A DNA stretch of 64,000 nucleotides from Arthrobacter jinronghuae (GCF_025244825.1 NZ_CP104263.1:2976001-3040000), one strand, 5' to 3'. Positions 24,413 through 33,196 are shown, counted from the first letter of the stretch. Notes: generated by a model from the sequence alone, not told the origin. A program made the numbers and translations.

Positions 24413-25878
24413 AGTTCCGACGATACGACATACGCTGGTGTTCCGCCCGGCACCGGAGTGCCTGCGGGCAGGGCATTGGCGGCGGCCGCTTCCGCGTACC
24501 AGCGGGCGCTGGCCTTGGGCGTCCGCTGCAGGGTTTCGTAATCGACGTGCACAATCCCGAACCGCTTGGCGTAGCCCCAGGCCCACTCAAAGTTGTCCAT
24601 CAGGGACCAGGCAAAGTAGCCGCGGACGTCGACGCCGTCCGCCACCGCGTCCTGCACCGCTGCGAGGTGCGACCGGATGAAGTCGAGCCGGTCCAGGTCC
24701 TGGACGGTCCCGTCGGCCACGACGTCGTCGTCGAAGGCTGCACCGTTCTCGGTAATGTACAGCGGCACGCCCGCCGGCCCGGTGTAATCGCGCTGCAGCC
24801 GGTTCAGCAGCCGCCGAAGTCCCTCGGGCTGGATTTCCCAGCCCATGTTCGTTTGCGGCAGTCCGCGCCGCACGGCATGGATCCCGTCGGCGGCAGGATA
24901 CGGGCTCGCCGTAGGACGTGCCGAGGGGGCCGCCGTCGTCAGGGGTGCCGTCGGCGGAGTCTTGGTGAAGGCATCACCGTGGTAGTAATTCACCCCCAGG
25001 AAGTCGATGGGGGAACTGATGACCGCCAGGTCTCCGTCCTGGACGTGGGATTCGAAGCCGTAGGGAGCCAGGTCCGCCACCACGTCCTCGGGGTACTTCC
25101 CATGGAAGACGGGGTCCGCGAACATCCGGTTGAACTGCCCGTCGATGCGGCGGGCTGCGTCGACGTCGTCGGGGTTCTGCGGATCGGCGGGATCCGCAAC
25201 CGTGAAGTTCAGGGTCAGGCCGGTGTCCAGTCCCGGGTCCCGTCCCTTAAGCGCCTGGACGGCAAGTCCGTGCGCCAGCAGCAGGTGGTGGTTCGCGGCA
25301 ACCGCGAGTTTTCGATCCTGCAGTCCGGGCGCATGCTCGCCGCTGGCGTAGCCGACGTAGGCGGAGCACCAGGGCTCGTTCAGGGTGGTCCAGGCCGTCA
25401 CCCGGTCGCCCAGCACGTCATGGACGCTGAGGGCGTAGTCGGCAAACCGGTACGCCGTGTCCCGGTTGGCCCAGCCGCCCTGGTCCTGCAGGGCCTGCGG
25501 CAGGTCCCAGTGGTACAGGGTCAGCCACGGCTGGATCCCGGCTTCGAGCAGCGAATCCGTCAGCCTGCTGTAGAAGTCCAGCCCCGCAGCGTTGACCGGG
25601 CCGCCGTCGGGCCGGATCCGTGCCCAGGAGGTGGAGAACCGGTAAGAGCCCAGGTTCAGTGACTTCATGAGGGCCACGTCATCGTCCATGCGGTGATAGT
25701 GGTCGCAGGCGATGTCCCCGTTGTCACCGTTCACCACTGCGCCGGGAACGCGGCTGAAGGTATCCCAGATGGAATCCTTCCGGCCGTCTTCCGATGCAGC
25801 ACCCTCCACCTGGTAGGCGGCGGTCGCCGCACCCCACACGAACCCGGACGGGAATGAGGCGTTGTTGTTCATGGTCAT
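24409..25878 (-). CDS. bglC: GH1 family beta-glucosidase
   Basis: Cytoplasmic glycoside hydrolase family 1 enzyme (489 aa). Catalytic acid/base Glu in TTLNEPWCSAYVGY and nucleophile Glu in LYITENGAAFDD; N-terminal GFVWGAATAAYQVEGAASED and C-terminal GYFAWSLMDNFEWAWGYAKR are family hallmarks. No signal peptide, so it splits imported cello-oligosaccharides inside the cell. ATG 25878 overlaps the upstream permease stop. A second ATG two codons on is possible. Sits between the ceb permeases and the repressor. Confidence 0.94.
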   Translation of the reverse strand: MTMNNNASFPSGFVWGAATAAYQVEGAASEDGRKDSIWDTFSRVPGAVVNGDNGDIACDHYHRMDDDVALMKSLNLGSYRFSTSWARIRPDGGPVNAAGLDFYSRLTDSLLEAGIQPWLTLYHWDLPQALQDQGGWANRDTAYRFADYALSVHDVLGDRVTAWTTLNEPWCSAYVGYASGEHAPGLQDRKLAVAANHHLLLAHGLAVQALKGRDPGLDTGLTLNFTVADPADPQNPDDVDAARRIDGQFNRMFADPVFHGKYPEDVVADLAPYGFESHVQDGDLAVISSPIDFLGVNYYHGDAFTKTPPTAPLTTAAPSARPTASPYPAADGIHAVRRGLPQTNMGWEIQPEGLRRLLNRLQRDYTGPAGVPLYITENGAAFDDDVVADGTVQDLDRLDFIRSHLAAVQDAVADGVDVRGYFAWSLMDNFEWAWGYAKRFGIVHVDYETLQRTPKASARWYAEAAAANALPAGTPVPGGTPAYVVSSEL

Positions 25879-26819
25879 CCCTTAACCGCTCCCTGCATAA
25901 TTCCTGCAACCAGGTGCCGTCCGGCGACGGCGAAGACGATGAGCAGCGGAATGGTGGAGAGCACCACGCCGGCCAGGACCACTGAGTAGTCGACAAAACG
26001 TGCGGACTGCAGTTGCTGCAGTGCCACCGGCAGGGTGGGGTTCTGCGCATTGAGGACAATGAACGGCCAGAAGAAGTTGGTCCAGGTGGCTACAAAGGTG
26101 AAGAGTGCCAGCATCGCTGCCGCAGGACGCGCAGCTGGGAGGGCGACATGCCAGAAGGCCTGCCACATGTTGGCGCCGTCCATCCGTACCGCTTCGATCA
26201 GTTCATCCGGCAAAGCGTCCTGCAGGTACTGCGTCATCCAGAAGACACCGAAGGCAGTGACCAGCCCCGGAATGATGACCGCTCCCATGGTCCCGGTCCA
26301 GCCGAGCTTGGACATCACGATGAACAGCGGAATGACACCGAGCTGGGTGGGTACGGCCATCGTGGCCACTACGAACACCAGCAGTGCCTTGCTTCCCCGG
26401 AAGCGCAGCTTCGCGAACGCGAAACCGGCCAGAGAGGAGAAAATCACTACGGAAGCGGCCGTCACGGTGGAGACCAGGATGCTGTTACCCAGGGCTTTCC
26501 AGAACGGAATGGTGTCCAGCACCGTGGCCGCGTTTGCGAAGAAGTTGCCGCCGGGAATCAGCGGGACTCCCTTGACGATCGCCGTGCTGTCATGGCTGGC
26601 CACCAGGACGGACCAGAGGATCGGGAGGGCTGAGCCCAGGACCACGGCCCCCAGCAGCCCGTAGGTGACAAAGCCCGGACGGCGGTTGAATCCGCCGGTC
26701 TTCCGCCCGCGGACCCGTGCCGGGCGCGGCGCCTGTGCACCGCCGCGGTCCCGACGTCGTCTGGCGGATTCGGCGGCTCGTTTGCCGGCCGTCTGTTCGA
26801 CCATGGGTACGGAGGTCAT
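25875..26819 (-). CDS. cebG: sugar ABC transporter permease, CebG-type
   Basis: MalG-type permease (314 aa). A basic, Arg-rich cytoplasmic N-terminus of about 50 residues precedes six helices. The coupling loop reads LPDELIEAVRMDGANMWQAF (EAA motif), followed by ALPAARPAAAMLALFTFVATW. ATG 26819 overlaps the preceding permease stop in ATGA, which fixes the start. Partner of the permease at 26816-27775 in cello-oligosaccharide uptake. An ATPase is not in this operon; MsiK-type shared ATPases serve such systems in relatives (known for Streptomyces). Confidence 0.9.
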   Translation of the reverse strand: MTSVPMVEQTAGKRAAESARRRRDRGGAQAPRPARVRGRKTGGFNRRPGFVTYGLLGAVVLGSALPILWSVLVASHDSTAIVKGVPLIPGGNFFANAATVLDTIPFWKALGNSILVSTVTAASVVIFSSLAGFAFAKLRFRGSKALLVFVVATMAVPTQLGVIPLFIVMSKLGWTGTMGAVIIPGLVTAFGVFWMTQYLQDALPDELIEAVRMDGANMWQAFWHVALPAARPAAAMLALFTFVATWTNFFWPFIVLNAQNPTLPVALQQLQSARFVDYSVVLAGVVLSTIPLLIVFAVAGRHLVAGIMQGAVKG

Positions 26820-27775
26820 TTCCGTCCTCCCTGCGAGGCAATGCGGCGGGTGATGAGGAAATTGAGGGCCGCGATAAGCACGATGATGACGAACAGCAGC
26901 CAGGCGACGGCGGAGGCGCGGCCCAGGTTGCGCTGTCCCCAGCCCAGTTCCCAGATGTACATGGTGAGGGTTTGCCACTGCCGGTCCGCGCCGCCCAGGC
27001 CGTAGGCGTCAAAGACCCGCGGCTCGTCGAAAATCTGCAGGCCGCCGATGGTGGCGGTGATGACCACGAAAATGATGGTGGGCCGCAGCATGGGAACGGT
27101 CACCGAAATGAACTGCCGCCAGCGGCTGGCGCCGTCGAGGATGGCTGCTTCATACATGTCCCTTGGCACTGCCTGCATGGCAGCCAGGAAGATCAGGGCG
27201 TTGTACCCGGTCCACCGGAAATCCACCATGGTGGCGATGGCGACGTGGCTCGCCAGGGTGTTGGAGTGCCACGGAACGGGATCCAGGCCGATGGAGGTCA
27301 GCAGCCCGTTGATGGCGCCGGATTGGTCAGCGAAGACATTGCCGAAGATCAGGCCCACTGCCACCGGGGCAACCACGTAGGGAACCAGTACGCCCATGCG
27401 CCAGAACGTCTTGGCCCTCAGGTTCGCATCCAGAACGGCGGCAATGCCGATTGCCAGGATGATCTGCGGAACCGCCGAGATCAGGAAGATGCTGAAGGTG
27501 TTGCCCACCGCGTTCCAGAAGTACGGCTGCGAGAGGACGAAGGTGAAGTTCTCGGTGCCGCTGAATCCGAGGTTGCCGCCGATGAGGTTCCAGTTGTGTA
27601 GCGAGACCCACCCGGTGTAGATCAGCGGGAACAATCCCACGATCGCGAACAGGATAAAGAACGGCGAGATATAGAGGTACGGGGAGACTTTGACGTCCCA
27701 ACGGGCCAGCCGGCTGCTGAACCCTACCCGGCGTACCGGCGTCCGCGCTGCCGGCGGCTTGACGGTGACAGCCAT
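26816..27775 (-). CDS. cebF: sugar ABC transporter permease, CebF-type
   Basis: MalF-type permease (319 aa) with about six helices, starting at YLYISPFFILFAIVGLFPLIY. The EAA loop reads VPRDMYEAAILDGASRWRQF. Start ATG 27775 has AGGAAG 6 nt upstream. The 91-bp gap to cebE holds a perfect 14-bp stem-loop. Second gene of the operon; forms the membrane channel with the next permease. Confidence 0.9.
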   Translation of the reverse strand: MAVTVKPPAARTPVRRVGFSSRLARWDVKVSPYLYISPFFILFAIVGLFPLIYTGWVSLHNWNLIGGNLGFSGTENFTFVLSQPYFWNAVGNTFSIFLISAVPQIILAIGIAAVLDANLRAKTFWRMGVLVPYVVAPVAVGLIFGNVFADQSGAINGLLTSIGLDPVPWHSNTLASHVAIATMVDFRWTGYNALIFLAAMQAVPRDMYEAAILDGASRWRQFISVTVPMLRPTIIFVVITATIGGLQIFDEPRVFDAYGLGGADRQWQTLTMYIWELGWGQRNLGRASAVAWLLFVIIVLIAALNFLITRRIASQGGRK

Positions 27776-27815
27776 GGCTATCTTCCTAACGTCCAAGGGG
27801 TATCGAAGTTTGGTT

Positions 27816-27853
27816 CCGGTGCCTGCGGCGCTCTACGCGGCCGCAGGCACCGG
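27816..27853 (-). terminator. strong stem-loop between cebE and cebF
   Basis: A perfect 14-bp stem (27816-27829 with 27840-27853; arm CCGGTGCCTGCGGC) with a 10-nt loop, just 13 bp after the cebE stop. No U-tract follows, so it is more likely an mRNA-stabilising or partial-stop structure that raises binding-protein yield over permeases than a full terminator. Confidence 0.65.
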
Positions 27854-27866
27854 ACGCCTGTGGATG

Positions 27867-29168
27867 CTACTGGAGCGCTTCTACTCCGGTGACGAACTTC
27901 TGCCACGAAGAGTCGGGGTCGTCGGACTTGAGGACGTCCACCCGGTCCAGCGCCTGCTGCATTGAATCATTGATGGCGAAATAGTTCTGTCCCTTGAACG
28001 GCGTCACGCTGACGGCTTCGGCCCGATCGGCGAAGATCTGACCCACCGGAGCGTCATTGAAGAATTCGTTTGTCGAACCCGTCAGTTCTTCCATTTCGTA
28101 GGCCTCGACCTGGCTGGGGAAGTTGCCCTTGGAGGCAAAGGCCTTGATCTGCTGCTCCGGAGCGGTGAGCCACTGAGCCAGCTTGATGGCCTCTTCCTGG
28201 TTCTTTCCCTGCGTGGGAACGGTCAGGTAGGACCCGCCCCAGTTGCCGCCGCCGCCGGGGAAGACGTTGGCGATATCCCAGCCTTCGACTCCGGCGGCGT
28301 TGCCCTCGATGCTGCCCAGCATCCAGCCCGGGCAGAAGGTGGTGGCAAAGGCACCGCTCTGGAAGCCGGCCTCGTAGTCATCGGACCACAACTGCAGATG
28401 CGCGGAGAGATCCTTGTCCACGGAGTTCTCGAGCACCTGGTTGTAGATGTCCTTCACCTCCGGGTTCTCGGTGGCTATGACCGTGCCGTCATTTTCCTCG
28501 TAGGCGTTCTCGACCTGGTTGATCATGCCCTGGTAGGCGGACATGGCGGAGTCGTACCAGGCGGCGTCGGACTTCGCAGTGAACTGTTCACCGATTTCGA
28601 AGTAGTGGTCCCAGTCGCCTTCGAGCAGCGCTGCCACTTCCTCGCGGTCCGTCGGCAGGCCTGCTTCGGCGAATAGGTCCGACCGGTAGCAAATAGCCTC
28701 GGGGCCGACGTCCGTGCCGTAGCCGATCAGCTTCCCATCCTCGGTGGTGGCGTCCTCGACCTTCCAGTCCAGCCAGCGGCCTTCCACCTCGGGGCTGGCC
28801 AGATCCGCGAACTGGTCCGGATACTGTTTGAGTTCCGGCAGCCAGTCCACTTCGATGCCCTCGATGTCGGAGAGGCCGGAACCGGCAGCGAGCTTGGTGT
28901 TCAGGTTGTCGCGGGCATTGTTGGAGGTGGCCTTCTTGTCGTGCACGATCTTGATATTGGGGTTTGCCTCCTGGTACTCCTCGAGCAGCTCCTCGTAGCC
29001 CCACTCGTTGAAGGTGCTGATGCTGAGCGTGACCTGCCCGTCCCCTCCTTCGGAAGCTCCTTCGTCTCCCCCGCCGCAGGCGGTCAGGAGAAGGGCTGCG
29101 GCTGCAACGGATGCGGCAAGCGCAGGTCCGCGGCGTGCACGGCCGGCGGAAGTGGGTTTGGTACTCAT
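27867..29168 (-). CDS. cebE: extracellular sugar-binding lipoprotein, CebE-type
   Basis: Family-1 binding protein (433 aa) with lipoprotein signal: Arg-rich start, SVAAAALLLTACGGG lipobox. Mature features: LSISTFNEWGYEELLEEYQE, PNIKIVHDKKAT, LQLWSDDYEAGFQSGAFATTFCPGWM and VFPGGGGNWGGSYLTVP, all typical of cello-oligosaccharide binders. ATG 29168 has AAGGAG 7 nt upstream. First gene of the operon. Two perfect CebR-type operators lie 122 and 178 bp before the start. Ligand cellobiose/cellotriose is inferred from operator and operon. Confidence 0.9.
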   Translation of the reverse strand: MSTKPTSAGRARRGPALAASVAAAALLLTACGGGDEGASEGGDGQVTLSISTFNEWGYEELLEEYQEANPNIKIVHDKKATSNNARDNLNTKLAAGSGLSDIEGIEVDWLPELKQYPDQFADLASPEVEGRWLDWKVEDATTEDGKLIGYGTDVGPEAICYRSDLFAEAGLPTDREEVAALLEGDWDHYFEIGEQFTAKSDAAWYDSAMSAYQGMINQVENAYEENDGTVIATENPEVKDIYNQVLENSVDKDLSAHLQLWSDDYEAGFQSGAFATTFCPGWMLGSIEGNAAGVEGWDIANVFPGGGGNWGGSYLTVPTQGKNQEEAIKLAQWLTAPEQQIKAFASKGNFPSQVEAYEMEELTGSTNEFFNDAPVGQIFADRAEAVSVTPFKGQNYFAINDSMQQALDRVDVLKSDDPDSSWQKFVTGVEALQ

Positions 29169-29289
29169 TGCTGACTCCTTTGTCATAATCCGGGTGTCGA
29201 AGCACGAGTGTCCGCGATACCTCCGCGCCTTCCGTGCCGCTGCCTTACGGATGCGCCCTGCTGCCGAACCGGCGGCCAAGAAAAAATGG

Positions 29290-29303
29290 TGGGAGCGCTC
29301 CCA
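29290..29303. promoter_or_regulatory. CebR operator, promoter-proximal
   Basis: A perfect 14-bp palindrome TGGGAGCGCTCCCA, identical to the CebR site known in Streptomyces. It extends to 16 bp with flanking G/C. It lies 122 bp upstream of cebE, near its expected promoter. Confidence 0.88.
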
Positions 29304-29345
29304 CAAGCTCAGCCAATCGTGATGTGCGCTGAATCACATGTCAAG

Positions 29346-29359
29346 TGGGAGCGCTCCCA
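29346..29359. promoter_or_regulatory. CebR operator, distal
   Basis: A second perfect TGGGAGCGCTCCCA, 56 bp centre-to-centre from the first. The pair would allow cooperative binding or a short loop. The rest of 29169-29539 holds the dedA terminator and no gene. Confidence 0.85.
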
Positions 29360-29471
29360 TACCGCAAAGAAAAACCGCCTCCACTGTGTAACCGCAGGTC
29401 AGCGGCGCGTTACGGACCTGCGGTTATCCAATCGTTACCTCCCGCTCATGGCCGGAAAGTGCCTCGAACAC

Positions 29472-29502
29472 AAAAAGGCCCGGACCAAATCGGTCCGGGC
29501 CT
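29472..29502 (-). terminator. intrinsic terminator of dedA
   Basis: An 11-bp perfect stem (AGGCCCGGACC at 29476-29486 with 29492-29502) and 5-nt loop. On the minus strand it is followed by TTTTT (29476-29472), so it ends dedA transcription. Confidence 0.85.
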
Positions 29503-29539
29503 GCTTGCGCTGGACATCCTCCAGCAGGGTCGGGAAGAG

Positions 29540-30448
29540 CTACTCCGCCGCGCCGGCACCTTCCGCCTTCGGTTTCGGTGCCGCGACGCGGCGGCCTTCC
29601 ACCGGGCTGGTGCGGCGGCCGGTGTGATCGACGGCGTCGGCGTTGCGGCCGGCATCAGCGGTGCGGGCGGCGTCGGCATTGCGCTCCGATCCGGCCCCGG
29701 CTTCGGCTGCGGGAGCCGCGGCGTCACTACCCTCCTCGCCGTCGCCCTCCTCGTCATCATCCTTGGTGACGGCTTTGTGGGACTGGCGCAGAACCTCAAT
29801 GACAATCGGGATCACGGAGAGCACCACCACGGCCACGAAGATCAGGTCCAGGTTTTCCCGGACAAAGGGCACCCGGTCGCCGAGAACGTAACCCAAGAGG
29901 GTCACGCCGACACCCCAGACGAACGCCCCCACGGCATTGAACGAAACAAACGCCTTGTAGTTCATCTGGGCAACGCCGGCCACCACCGGGGTGAAGGTCC
30001 GGACCACAGGGACGAACCGGGCGAGGATCACGGCTTTGCCGCCGTGGCGATCAAAGAATACCTGGGCGCGCTTTACGTTCTCCCGCTTGAAGAGCCTGCT
30101 GTCCGGCCGGTTGAAGACGGCGGGGCCGGCCTTCCTGCCGATGTAATAGCCGGTCTGGTCGCCGACGAAGGCACTGATGAAGACCAGGATCGCCAGCAGC
30201 CACACGTTGATGTCGATGGTGCCCGTTGCCACCAGGAGCCCGGCGGTGAACAGCAGGGAATCCCCCGGAAGGAAGAAGCCGATCAGCAGTCCGGTTTCGG
30301 CAAACACGATGCCGCAGACCATCAGGACCACCCACGGTCCGAGGGCGGGGTCGGCAAGGAACACCTGGGGGTCCAGCCACTCAGGCAAAAGGGAAGAAGT
30401 TGGAGGGCGGACAGGACCGGAAACGGCTGTGGCCGCAGAGAGAGTCAC
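29540..30448 (-). CDS. DedA-family membrane protein
   Basis: DedA/SNARE-associated (VTT) membrane protein of 302 aa, proposed in this family to move undecaprenyl phosphate or other lipids across the membrane. Visible: GLLIGFFLPGDSLLFTAG, GDQTGYYIGRKAGP, FFDRHGGKAVILARFVPVVRTFTP and VAGVAQMNYKAFVSFNAVGA, all family hallmarks. The C-terminal 70 residues are charged and Ala-rich (DDDEEGDGEEGSD). I chose GTG 30448 because TACCCT lies exactly 6 nt before it; the longer TTG 30502 start has no ribosome site or promoter. Confidence 0.88.
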   Translation of the reverse strand: MTLSAATAVSGPVRPPTSSLLPEWLDPQVFLADPALGPWVVLMVCGIVFAETGLLIGFFLPGDSLLFTAGLLVATGTIDINVWLLAILVFISAFVGDQTGYYIGRKAGPAVFNRPDSRLFKRENVKRAQVFFDRHGGKAVILARFVPVVRTFTPVVAGVAQMNYKAFVSFNAVGAFVWGVGVTLLGYVLGDRVPFVRENLDLIFVAVVVLSVIPIVIEVLRQSHKAVTKDDDEEGDGEEGSDAAAPAAEAGAGSERNADAARTADAGRNADAVDHTGRRTSPVEGRRVAAPKPKAEGAGAAE

Positions 30449-30454
30449 CTCACT

Positions 30455-30460
30455 AGGGTA
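30455..30460 (-). promoter_or_regulatory. -10 element, leaderless start of dedA
   Basis: TACCCT on the minus strand, spacer AGTGAG (6 nt), then GTG at 30448. It decides the start codon of the DedA gene. Confidence 0.5.
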
Positions 30461-30561
30461 CGCCACGGCCTCCGGCCGGTCCCCGGCCGTCTGCAAGTTC
30501 AACCGCGAGCGGTCTGCTGACCGCAGCGGCCGGATCCTTGACAGCCGAACGCCCGGCGGGA

Positions 30562-30583
30562 TTACCTAATGAACATTCGGTAA
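30562..30583. promoter_or_regulatory. 22-bp palindrome upstream of paaI
   Basis: TTACC-T-AATG-AA-CATT-C-GGTAA: 18 of 22 bases pair symmetrically. It ends 14 bp before the paaI start, where a TetR repressor would block transcription. It fits the PaaR consensus less well (10 of 16 when aligned on CGGT), so it may be a variant site or serve another regulator. Confidence 0.5.
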
Positions 30584-30597
30584 AGAAAAGAGGTTCC

Positions 30598-31092
30598 ATG
30601 GCTGACACCGAGGTCCCCCGCGGCACATACCGCGCCCATCCTCTCCTGGTCGACGACGCCGCCTCGGCATGGATGGGCATCGATGTCCTGGCGATCGGCC
30701 CCGGCACGGCACGTATTTCGATGCTTCTCCGCCCGCAGATGGTCAACGGTTTCGGCATCGGCCACGGCGGGATGGTCTTCGCGTTTGCCGACACGGCCTT
30801 CGCCCTGGCCTGCAATCCGGAGGGCGGCGGGCCTGCTCGGGAACGGGAACACATCACGGTGGCCGCCGGCGCCGACATCACCTTCCTGGCTCCGGTCATG
30901 GCGGGTGACCGGCTGACTGCCTCCGCCGAGCACCGTGCTGGCAACGGCCGCAGCGGCGTGTACGACATTGAGGTGCGGTCCGAACGTCCCGACGGGACCG
31001 CCGTCGTCGTCGCCCTTTTCCGAGGACGCTCGCGCACCATCCCCAACCCCGCCCTGACACTTTCCGGCGCCCCAACCGAAAGCCGCGCATGA
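30598..31092 (+). CDS. paaI: hydroxyphenylacetyl-CoA thioesterase PaaI
   Basis: Hotdog-fold thioesterase (164 aa). Key segment: MVNGFGIGHGGMVFAFADTAFALACN, the hotdog HGG-x8-D catalytic motif (split here by length). It releases CoA from dead-end phenylacetate-pathway thioesters. ATG 30598 has AAAGAGG just upstream. It overlaps paaK by four bases (ATGA), and the TetR gene follows, giving a paaI-paaK-tetR operon. Confidence 0.92.
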   Translation: MADTEVPRGTYRAHPLLVDDAASAWMGIDVLAIGPGTARISMLLRPQMVNGFGIGHGGMVFAFADTAFALACNPEGGGPAREREHITVAAGADITFLAPVMAGDRLTASAEHRAGNGRSGVYDIEVRSERPDGTAVVVALFRGRSRTIPNPALTLSGAPTESRA

Positions 31093-32441
31093 AAGCCACC
31101 CCCGCTCCGCTCAAGTCCGCCGCAGCCGATCCCTCGACCCTGGACCCTGAGGAACTTATGAGCCGGGACGAGCTGGAGGCCCTCCAGCTGACACGCCTTA
31201 AGCAGACCCTCGCCTACGCGTACGATCGGGTTCCGCTGTACCGGCGCAAGTTCGACGACGCCGGCGTGCACCCCTCCGATCTGCGGGAACTGAGCGACCT
31301 GGCACGGTTCCCGTACACCACGAAGGAGGACCTGCGCTCGACTTATCCGTTTGGCATGTTCGCCGTCCCTCAGCAGCAGGTGGCCCGCATCCACGCCTCC
31401 TCCGGAACCACGGGGCGGCCCACCGTCGTCGGTTACACAGCCGGAGACCTGGAGCGCTGGAGCTCTTTGGTGGCCCGTTCGCTCCGCGCCTCCGGAGTGA
31501 AGCAGGGATACAAGGTGCACAACGCCTACGGCTACGGGCTCTTCACCGGCGGCCTGGGAGCGCACTTCGGCGCGGAGCGGCTCGGCTGCACGGTGATCCC
31601 CGTGTCCGGAGGGCAGACGGAGCGGCAGGTCCAGCTCATCGTGGACTTCGAACCGGACACCATCCTGTGCACGCCTACCTACCTGCTGGCCATCGCCGAC
31701 GCTATGGCAGCCGCCGGCATCGATCCCCGGTCCACTTCGCTGAAGAACGCGGTCCTCGGCGCCGAGCCCTGGACCGAGGAAATGCGGCACGAACTCGAAA
31801 CGCTGATGGATCTGGATGCGTGCGACATTTACGGACTCTCGGAAGTCATGGGCCCGGGCGTGGCCGGCGAGTGCGTGGAGAGCAAGGACGGCTCGCACAT
31901 CTGGGAGGATCACTTCCTGCCGGAGATCATCGACCCGTTTGATGAGACCCGGGTCCTGGGCGACGGCGAACCGGGCGAGCTGGTCTTCACCTCCCTGACC
32001 AAGGAAGCGCTGCCGATTATCCGCTACCGGACGCATGACCTCACCCGCCTGCTGCCCGGAACCGCCCGGCCGTCCATGCGCAGGATGGGACGCATCACCG
32101 GCCGCAGCGACGACATGATCATTCTGCGCGGAGTGAACCTTTTCCCAACCCAGATCGAAGAAATCGCCCTGCGCATCCCGGCCCTGAGCCCTCATTTCCA
32201 GCTCGAAATCAGCCGTCCGGAACGCCTGGACGAACTCACGGTACGGATCGAGCGGCGGGAGGACACCTCGACGCCGGACTCGGCGGCGGCTGCGTTGGAA
32301 CTGTCGGCCCAGATCAAGACCCACATCGGATCCTCCTGCGCCGTAGAGGTAGTCGATCCCGGAACGCTGGCACGCTCCAGCGGCAAGCTCCGTCGGATCT
32401 ACGACCTGCGGCGGAACACCGACGCCGTCCCGCCGCGGTGA
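31089..32441 (+). CDS. paaK: phenylacetate-CoA ligase
   Basis: Acyl-adenylate enzyme (450 aa) that activates phenylacetate to its CoA thioester, the entry step. Visible: P-loop ASSGTTGRPTVVGYT, LGAEPWTEEMR, DIYGLSEVMGPGVAGEC, YRTHDLTRLLPG and the hinge GRSDDMIILRGVNLFPTQIE. ATG overlaps the paaI stop, and its own stop overlaps the GTG of the TetR gene. Confidence 0.95.
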   Translation: MKATPAPLKSAAADPSTLDPEELMSRDELEALQLTRLKQTLAYAYDRVPLYRRKFDDAGVHPSDLRELSDLARFPYTTKEDLRSTYPFGMFAVPQQQVARIHASSGTTGRPTVVGYTAGDLERWSSLVARSLRASGVKQGYKVHNAYGYGLFTGGLGAHFGAERLGCTVIPVSGGQTERQVQLIVDFEPDTILCTPTYLLAIADAMAAAGIDPRSTSLKNAVLGAEPWTEEMRHELETLMDLDACDIYGLSEVMGPGVAGECVESKDGSHIWEDHFLPEIIDPFDETRVLGDGEPGELVFTSLTKEALPIIRYRTHDLTRLLPGTARPSMRRMGRITGRSDDMIILRGVNLFPTQIEEIALRIPALSPHFQLEISRPERLDELTVRIERREDTSTPDSAAAALELSAQIKTHIGSSCAVEVVDPGTLARSSGKLRRIYDLRRNTDAVPPR

Positions 32442-33196
32442 ACCGCCCGTTGACGTGGGAAAATGGCGCCATGCCTGCTGTCTCTTCCGGGTCGACTGCC
32501 GATCCTGCCCCCGTTCCCGCCGCTGATGCCGAGTCCGCCGTTGACGCCGGATCCGCCGGGCCCGCGGCCGCCGTTGATCCTACGGCCGCCGGCGACCCTG
32601 TCTCCGGCCCGCGCCGCGGCCGTCCGGGATATGACCAGCAGACGGTGCTGAACGTGGCCGTAGACGTTTTCAACCGGCACGGCTACGAAGCCACCTCGAT
32701 GGGGATCCTGGCCGAAAACCTGGGCATTACGAAGTCCGCGATCTACCACCATGTAACGTCCAAGGGCGATCTGCTCCGACTGGCCCTGGACCACGCACTG
32801 GACGGGCTGGAGGCGGTACTCGATGATCCCCGGGCCTCGTCCGGTGCTGCGGATGCCCGGCTGGAATTTGTCCTGCGCGGGACCATCGAAGTGCTGACCG
32901 AGCGGCTGCCGTTCGTCACCCTGCTGCTGCGGCTACGGGGCAACACCGACGTTGAACGCAGCGCCCTGGCCCGGCGCCGCGAGTTCGACCACCGGGTGGC
33001 CGGACTCGTGGACGCCGCCCGCAGCGAGGGGTCGGTGCGCAGCGACATTGATCCGCGCACCACCACCCGCCTGCTGTTCGGCACGATCAACTCGATTGTG
33101 GAATGGTACAAACCCGGCGGTCCGCTGCCCGCGCAGAAGCTCGCGGACAACATCATCACCATGGTTTTCGACGGGCTGCATACCCGCCGCTCCTGA
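32438..33196 (+). CDS. TetR-family regulator, PaaR candidate
   Basis: TetR protein of up to 252 aa. The HTH lies unusually far in (about residues 70-100): TSMGILAENLGITKSAIYHHV, after GRPGYDQQTVLNVAVDVFNRHGYEA (split). The first 60 residues are low-complexity Ala/Pro/Asp. GTG 32438 gives GTGA overlap with the paaK stop; ATG 32471 is an alternative. Position after paaK and the operator-like sites at paaA and paaZ make it the likely PaaR, a repressor released by phenylacetyl-CoA (known for PaaR homologues; inferred here). Confidence 0.85.
   Translation: MNRPLTWENGAMPAVSSGSTADPAPVPAADAESAVDAGSAGPAAAVDPTAAGDPVSGPRRGRPGYDQQTVLNVAVDVFNRHGYEATSMGILAENLGITKSAIYHHVTSKGDLLRLALDHALDGLEAVLDDPRASSGAADARLEFVLRGTIEVLTERLPFVTLLLRLRGNTDVERSALARRREFDHRVAGLVDAARSEGSVRSDIDPRTTTRLLFGTINSIVEWYKPGGPLPAQKLADNIITMVFDGLHTRRS

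Noticed and set aside
30453..32324. A 623-codon open frame antisense to paaI and paaK
   Set aside because: paaI and paaK show intact catalytic motifs and tight overlaps; the antisense frame has no ribosome site and no domain.
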